Shown here in pieces: positions 59,061 to 64,000 of a DNA stretch of 64,000 nucleotides. The position numbers and the translations under genes are program-made. A model generated the notes under the pieces. It was given only the letters and a program-made list of their open reading frames with translations, had not been told where the DNA came from and did not search any database. Origin of the DNA: Dipteris shenzhenensis (lineage: Eukaryota; Polypodiophyta; Polypodiopsida; Gleicheniales); the NCBI GenBank assembly GCA_047967505.1, contig CM106541.1, one strand, 5' to 3'. The first letter of the stretch is position 1. Each line of letters starts with the position of its first letter.

Positions 59061-60710
59061 ATATTCATTTTAATAGGTTACCTACAAGACAAGAGTTATA
59101 AATAAATTTTGATTATTTTCACATATAATTAAAGTATATTTAATTTAACAAAATATTTTAAACTAAGGGGTAGTGAACCTTCCCTCATCCCATTGCCTCT
59201 CTTTCAACGCCCCATTATGTCCCATCCCCTTTCTTCCATCATCCCATCCCCTCTCTTCCATCGCATTGCCATGAAGATTCAGACAGAGCGACGGAAGTTT
59301 GGAGAGTTAATGCAAGTTCGAGGGTGGTTGGGCGATAAAGGGGTGGGGATTAAAGGGTGGGAAGAAAGGGATTAGGGGATTAAGGTAGTGGTGGAGATTA
59401 AGGGGTGGGAAGAAAGGGAAGGAGAGAGTAAAATCTCTACCTGTTAGGATCGTTGGTGTCGATGATGATGAATTAGGGGAGGAGGAGATTAGGAAAAGAA
59501 GAGATGAGGAAAGTGAGAATAGAAATGAGAAGATTCAATTTTCTAGAGAGTTTAGGAGGAAATTTGCCCAGGAGATTCAAACTTGAAATATAAACTAAAA
59601 ATGCGTGAGGATTTGAATTTAAACTACAAACAAAAGAGTCGACATTCTCCTAAACAAAAAAACCCAATATTCTCCTAAATATTCTTTCATCCTTTCCTCA
59701 CCGAACACGCACGACATTCTCTTTCCCAAGATCTCTTAGTGAAAATAGTACATGAGTAAGATATCTTTCCGACACTTTTTCTCTGTTGTATTTTTTAAGA
59801 GTACGACACTTCTAGTTGGCTCCTCCCAATTTCTTCTCACTCCCTTCTCTAGTACTTCTACTTGTTTTTCCATTTCAATCTCTTCCAACCTCTCTCTCCC
59901 TCCATCTCACTCCCGAATATCTGTCAATCAAAATTTTTATTAATGTTAATGTCCATCGCTCGCCACCACATCGATTTCTCATCGTCCCCACTACAACATC
60001 GATTTATGTTCAAAAATTCTGTCGTTCGCCATAGACCATCAACATTATCCGCCATCACCATCGCCCATTATCTGCCATTGCCATTGCCAGCCTGTCATCA
60101 CCATCGCCATCACCTATTGACACCCTGCTAACACCCGCTCGCCATTGCCCATCCACTGGTGCAATCACCACCTGCGCTCGTCGCCCGCCCGTTCGTGCCC
60201 CGCCCGTGCTATAGGTAAAGGGAAGGGATCCTTATGCCCTTATTCTGTTGCTTCCCTCCGTTCCCTTATGCCCTTATTCTGTCACTCCCTCACGCTCTTA
60301 TTTCTCCCTTCTGTCATGATCATTGTGATTGTTTCTTGCGTGTCGCTCCCCTTTCCTCACACGGCTGTTTCCTCCCTTTCGTCGGGACTTCCCTCCCTCG
60401 GTCATTCTTGTCCCATCCCTTTCCTTCAATCCCATTCCCTCCCTTCTGTTCATCTTGGCTCTCTCTTCTCTTGCTTTTTTTGTCAGCCAAAAGATTTGTT
60501 TCTCTCTCCTTCTTGCTCCAATTGATTGAGATAAGAATGAATGAAGAGAAAAAAACCTTTTTATACTTCTGTAAGGCAAATTAAGATTTTTCTTTTCTAC
60601 CCTTCTCTTTTCTTTTTCCTTTTCTTTCCTTTCACTAGCCTTTTTCCTTTTCCTTTCCTTTCACGCTTCTCTCTCTTTCAAACTAATAACAATTGTTCTT
60701 GATTAATTAT
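59061..60710. other. Non-coding interval with simple-sequence patches
   Basis: A GGGGTGGGGATTAAAGGGTGGGAAGAAAGG-like purine patch is partly duplicated at 59338-59430. A CCATCGCCATCACC-type patch lies at 60040-60120, and pyrimidine-rich sequence at 60220-60680. Short open frames here reflect composition, not genes. Confidence 0.5.
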
Positions 60711-60965
60711 ACTCAATTATTTTCATAATAAACACGCCTTTTTTTAAAACTACTAACCTCACAAATAGTTTTTTATAGGCATCCTTTTCTTGATTAATAA
60801 ATATCCTATTAAGCATAAATGATTTCATAATAATTAGACTCAATTATTTTCTTAATAAATACGAGTCTTTTTAAACTACTAACCTCACAAATACTTTTCA
60901 TGTCAATTGTTACTCAAAATTGGCTATCCATTGAATCACTCCTTTTTTTAAACTACTAACTTTAC
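60711..60965. repeat. AT-rich repeat next to the satellite
   Basis: ACTCAATTATTTTC(A/T)TAATAAA occurs at 60711 and 60838, and TTTAAACTACTAAC(C/T)T(C/T)ACAAA occurs at about 60743, 60873 and 60946, so a ~128-bp unit is repeated with decay right up to the satellite edge. Confidence 0.75.
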
Positions 60966-63900
60966 AAACTCTTAGGTGTGTTATCTAAATGAGTACTTAT
61001 CGGATGGGCCTACCACTTTGCACCTAAGTCAATTTACCACCTAGGTTGAGGGGCATGCAAAGTATTGTGTCCATCGGATAAGCTTTGCATTGTCGATGAA
61101 GCATTAAACACCGTTTTTTCCTCAGTGTGATGCACATTCCTAAAAAAACACGCTCCTAGGTTTTTTATCCAAACAAGTACTTATCGGATGGGTGCACCAC
61201 TTCACACCCAAGCCAATACCATCTAGTTTGAGACACGTGCAAATTATTGTGTCCATCGGATATTCTTTGTATGGTCGATCAAGAATTAAACATCGTTTTT
61301 GCCTGTGTCATGCACAACCATATAAAAACATGGTCATAGGTGTGTTATTCCAATAAGTACTTATCAGATGGGTGTGCCACTTTACAAGCAACATGTAAAT
61401 ACCACCTAGGTTAAGATGCGTGCAAAGTATTGGGTCCATCGAATATGATTTGCATGGTCGATCACACATTATACACCGTTTTCCCCTAGTGTTATGCACC
61501 ATCATAAAAAAACATAGTCCTAGGTGTGTTATTCAAACAAGAACTTATCGTATGGATGCACAACTTTGCACGCAAGTCCATACCATCTAGGTTGAGGTGC
61601 CTACAAAGTATTGTGCCCATCGCATATGCTTTGAATGGTCTATCAAGAATTAAACATCGTTTTTGCCTTAGTGTCATGCACAACCATGTGTCCTAGGTGT
61701 GTTATTCCAACATGTACTTATCGGATGGGCACTCCACTTTGCAGGCATTTAAATACCACCTAGGTTGGGGCACGTGCAAAGTATTGTGCCCATCAGATAG
61801 GCTTTGCATTGTTAATCAAGCATTAAACACCGCTTTTACCTCAATGTGATGCACATTCGTTAAAAAACATGCTCCTAAATGTGTTATCTGATTAAGTACT
61901 TATCGGATGGGTGCACCACTTTGCATGAAAGTCAATACCATCTAGGTTGAGATGCATGCAAAGTATTGTGTCCATAGGATATGATTTGCATGCTCAATCA
62001 CGCATTATACAACATTTTCTTCCTAGTGTTATTAACAACCGTTAATAAACGCGCTCCCATGTATGTTATCTGAATAAGTACTTATGGGATGGGAATGCCA
62101 CTTTGCATGCACATCAATATCACTTGAATAGAGACTTGTGCAAAGTATTGAGGCCATCGGATATGATATGCATGGTCGACCAAGCATTAAACTCTAGTTT
62201 TGCCTTATGTCATGCACAAGCATCAAAACACATTGTCCTAGGTGTGTTATTTCAACAAGTACTTATCGGATTGGCACACCACATTGCATGCAGATCAACA
62301 CCACCTAGGTTTAGTTGCATGCAAAGTATTGTGCCCATCAGATATGCACTGCATGCTTGATCACACATTATATACTATTTTTTCCCTAGTGATATGCACA
62401 ACCGTCAAAAAACGCACTCCCAGGTTTGTTATCTGAACAAGTACTTATGGGATGGGTGTGCATGTTTGCATGCAAGTAAATACCACCTAATTTGAGGCAC
62501 TTGCAAACTATTGTGCCCATTTTATATGCTTTGCATGGTCGATTCTCGCATTAAATAGCATTTTTGTCTCACGGTGATGCAGATCCATTAAAAACACGCT
62601 CCTAGGTGTGTTATCTGAACAAGTACTTATCAAATGGGCACGCCACTTTGCACCCAATTTAATACCATCTATATTAAGATGCTTGCAAAGTATTGTGTCC
62701 ATCGGATATGCTTTGTATGGTCGATCAAGAATTAAACATCGTTTTTACCTTAGTGCATGCACAACCATATAAAAACATGATCGTAGGTATGTTATTCCAA
62801 TAAGTACTTATTGCATGGGCACACCACTTTAAAATCATGTAAATACCACTTAGATTGAAATGCGTGCAAATTAATGTGTCCATCGGGTATGATTTGCATG
62901 GTTGATCATGCATTATACACCGTTTTTCCCCTAGTGTTATGCACCATCATAAAAAAACATAGTCCTAAGTGTGTTATTCGAACAAGAACTTATCATATGG
63001 GCATGTAACTTTGCACGCAAGTCCATACCATCTAGGTTGAGTTGCGTACAAAGTATTGTGTCCATCAAATATGCTTTGAATGGTCGATCAAGAATTAAAC
63101 ATCATTTTTGCCTTAGTGTCATGCACAACCATATAAAAACATGGTCCTAGGTGCGTTATTCCAACAAGTACTTATCAGATGGGCGATCCACTTTGCAAGC
63201 ATGTAAATATCATCTAGGTTGAGGCACGTGCAAAGTATTGTGCCCATCAAATCGGCTTTGCTTTGTCAATCAAGCATTAAACACAGTTTTGGCCTCAATC
63301 TAATGCACATCTGTCAAAAAACACGCTCATAGGTGTGTTATCCGAACAAGTACATATCGGATGGATGCATTGCTTTGCATTCAAGTCAATACCATCTATC
63401 TTAAGACACGTGCAAAGTATTGTGTCCATAGGATATGATTTGCATGCTCATTCATGCATTATACAACGTTTTCCTCCTAGTGTTATTCACAACTATCAAT
63501 AAAAGCGCTCCGAGGTGTGTTATCTGAACAAGTACTTATGGGATGGGCATGCCACTTTGCATGCATGTTAATATCACTTGAATAGAGGCCTGTGCAAGGT
63601 ATTAAGGCCATCAGATATGATATGCATGGTCGGCCAAGCATTAAACTCCGCTTTTGCCTCAATGTCATGCACAAGCGTCAAAAAACAATGTCCTAGGTGT
63701 GTTATTCCAACAAGTACTTATCGGATTGGTGCGCCACATTGCATGCAACTCAATACCACCTAGGTTGAGGTGCATGCAAAGTATTGTGCTGATCGGATAT
63801 GCTTTGCATGCTCGATCACACATTATATACTATTTTCCCCTAGTGTTATGTGCACAACCATCAAAAAATGCGCTCCCAGGTGTGTTATCTGAACAAGTAC

Positions 63901-64000
63901 TTATGGGATGCATGTGCCACTTTGCATGCAAGTAAATACCACCTAGTTTGAGGTGCATGCAAATTATTGTGCCTATTTGATATACTTTGCATGGTCGATT
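60966..64000 (+). repeat. 182-bp satellite, eight-monomer higher-order repeat
   Basis: Seventeen copies of a ~182-bp monomer (intervals 173-184) can be tracked by the word GTACTTATCGGATGG, at 60993, 61177, 61357, 61541, 61714, 61896, 62078, 62259, 62441, 62623, 62804, 62986, 63168, 63350, 63532, 63714 and 63897. Monomer n is more like monomer n+8 than its neighbours: for example, the GAACTTATC variant is in copies 4 and 12, the TCACTTGAATAGAG variant in 7 and 15, and the CATAGGATATGATTTGCATGCTC variant in 6 and 14. The higher-order unit is 1446-1456 bp. The array continues beyond the window. No coding content. Confidence 0.95.

Noticed and set aside
60145-60584. Overlapping plus-strand frames rich in Ser, Phe, Pro and Leu
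   Set aside because: They reflect a CT-rich stretch. Three frames are open at once and none has a domain.
61308-63935. Short open frames repeated in the satellite array
   Set aside because: They recur with the 182-bp monomer on both strands and change with each variant. They are by-products of the satellite.

Overview
The window looks like the nuclear genome of a land plant with a large, repeat-rich genome. It is AT-rich and carries Copia elements primed by initiator tRNA-Met, Ty3/Gypsy elements with a second RNase H of the kind seen in plant Tat-like lineages, a plant-type hAT transposase, short GT-AG introns and a ~182-bp satellite. I cannot name the species; a fern or gymnosperm would fit, but that is inference. 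I see no rRNA, tRNA, CRISPR or bacterial-type genes and no host gene I can name.

Layout. 1-5465: two convergent, multi-exon, undamaged genes (ORF1 on +, at least 554 aa; ORF2 on -, 811 aa), followed by a sequence end also found at the right end of a 478-bp MITE at 12024-12501. I interpret the block as the right ~5.5 kb of an intact two-gene DNA transposon of unassigned superfamily, inserted in the leader of a Copia element. 5462-10013: that element (Copia-1) with a stop-ridden polyprotein and a 168-bp 3' LTR. 10014-13141: non-coding, with the MITE. 13142-22373: Gypsy-1, whose 5' LTR lacks its start and whose 3' LTR carries a ~476-bp internal inversion. 22374-28493: mostly non-coding, with a GGA polypurine tract, a 20-bp ACCGGT-type repeat, a broken gene and a tandem duplication. 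28494-36838: a broken hAT transposase split by a complete Copia (Copia-3, 730-bp LTRs, CTCTT target duplication), which itself contains an antisense Gypsy fragment.

36975-55031: a three-layer nest. Copia-4 on the minus strand is split in its integrase by Gypsy-2 (37794-50231), and Gypsy-2 holds a 5'-truncated Copia-2 (38901-44393), a sister of Copia-1. 55121-58345: a broken, unrecognised minus-strand gene whose upstream DNA resembles part of the Copia-4 leader. 59061-60965: simple, AT-rich DNA. 60966-64000: a 182-bp satellite organised as an eight-monomer higher-order repeat of ~1.45 kb, running off the window, which suggests pericentromeric or other heterochromatic surroundings.

Almost every retroelement frame is broken by stops or small indels. 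ORF1 and ORF2 are the only long genes that read cleanly through plausible introns, so they are the most likely functional genes here. Coordinates, splice sites and similarities were read by eye; no database search was done.
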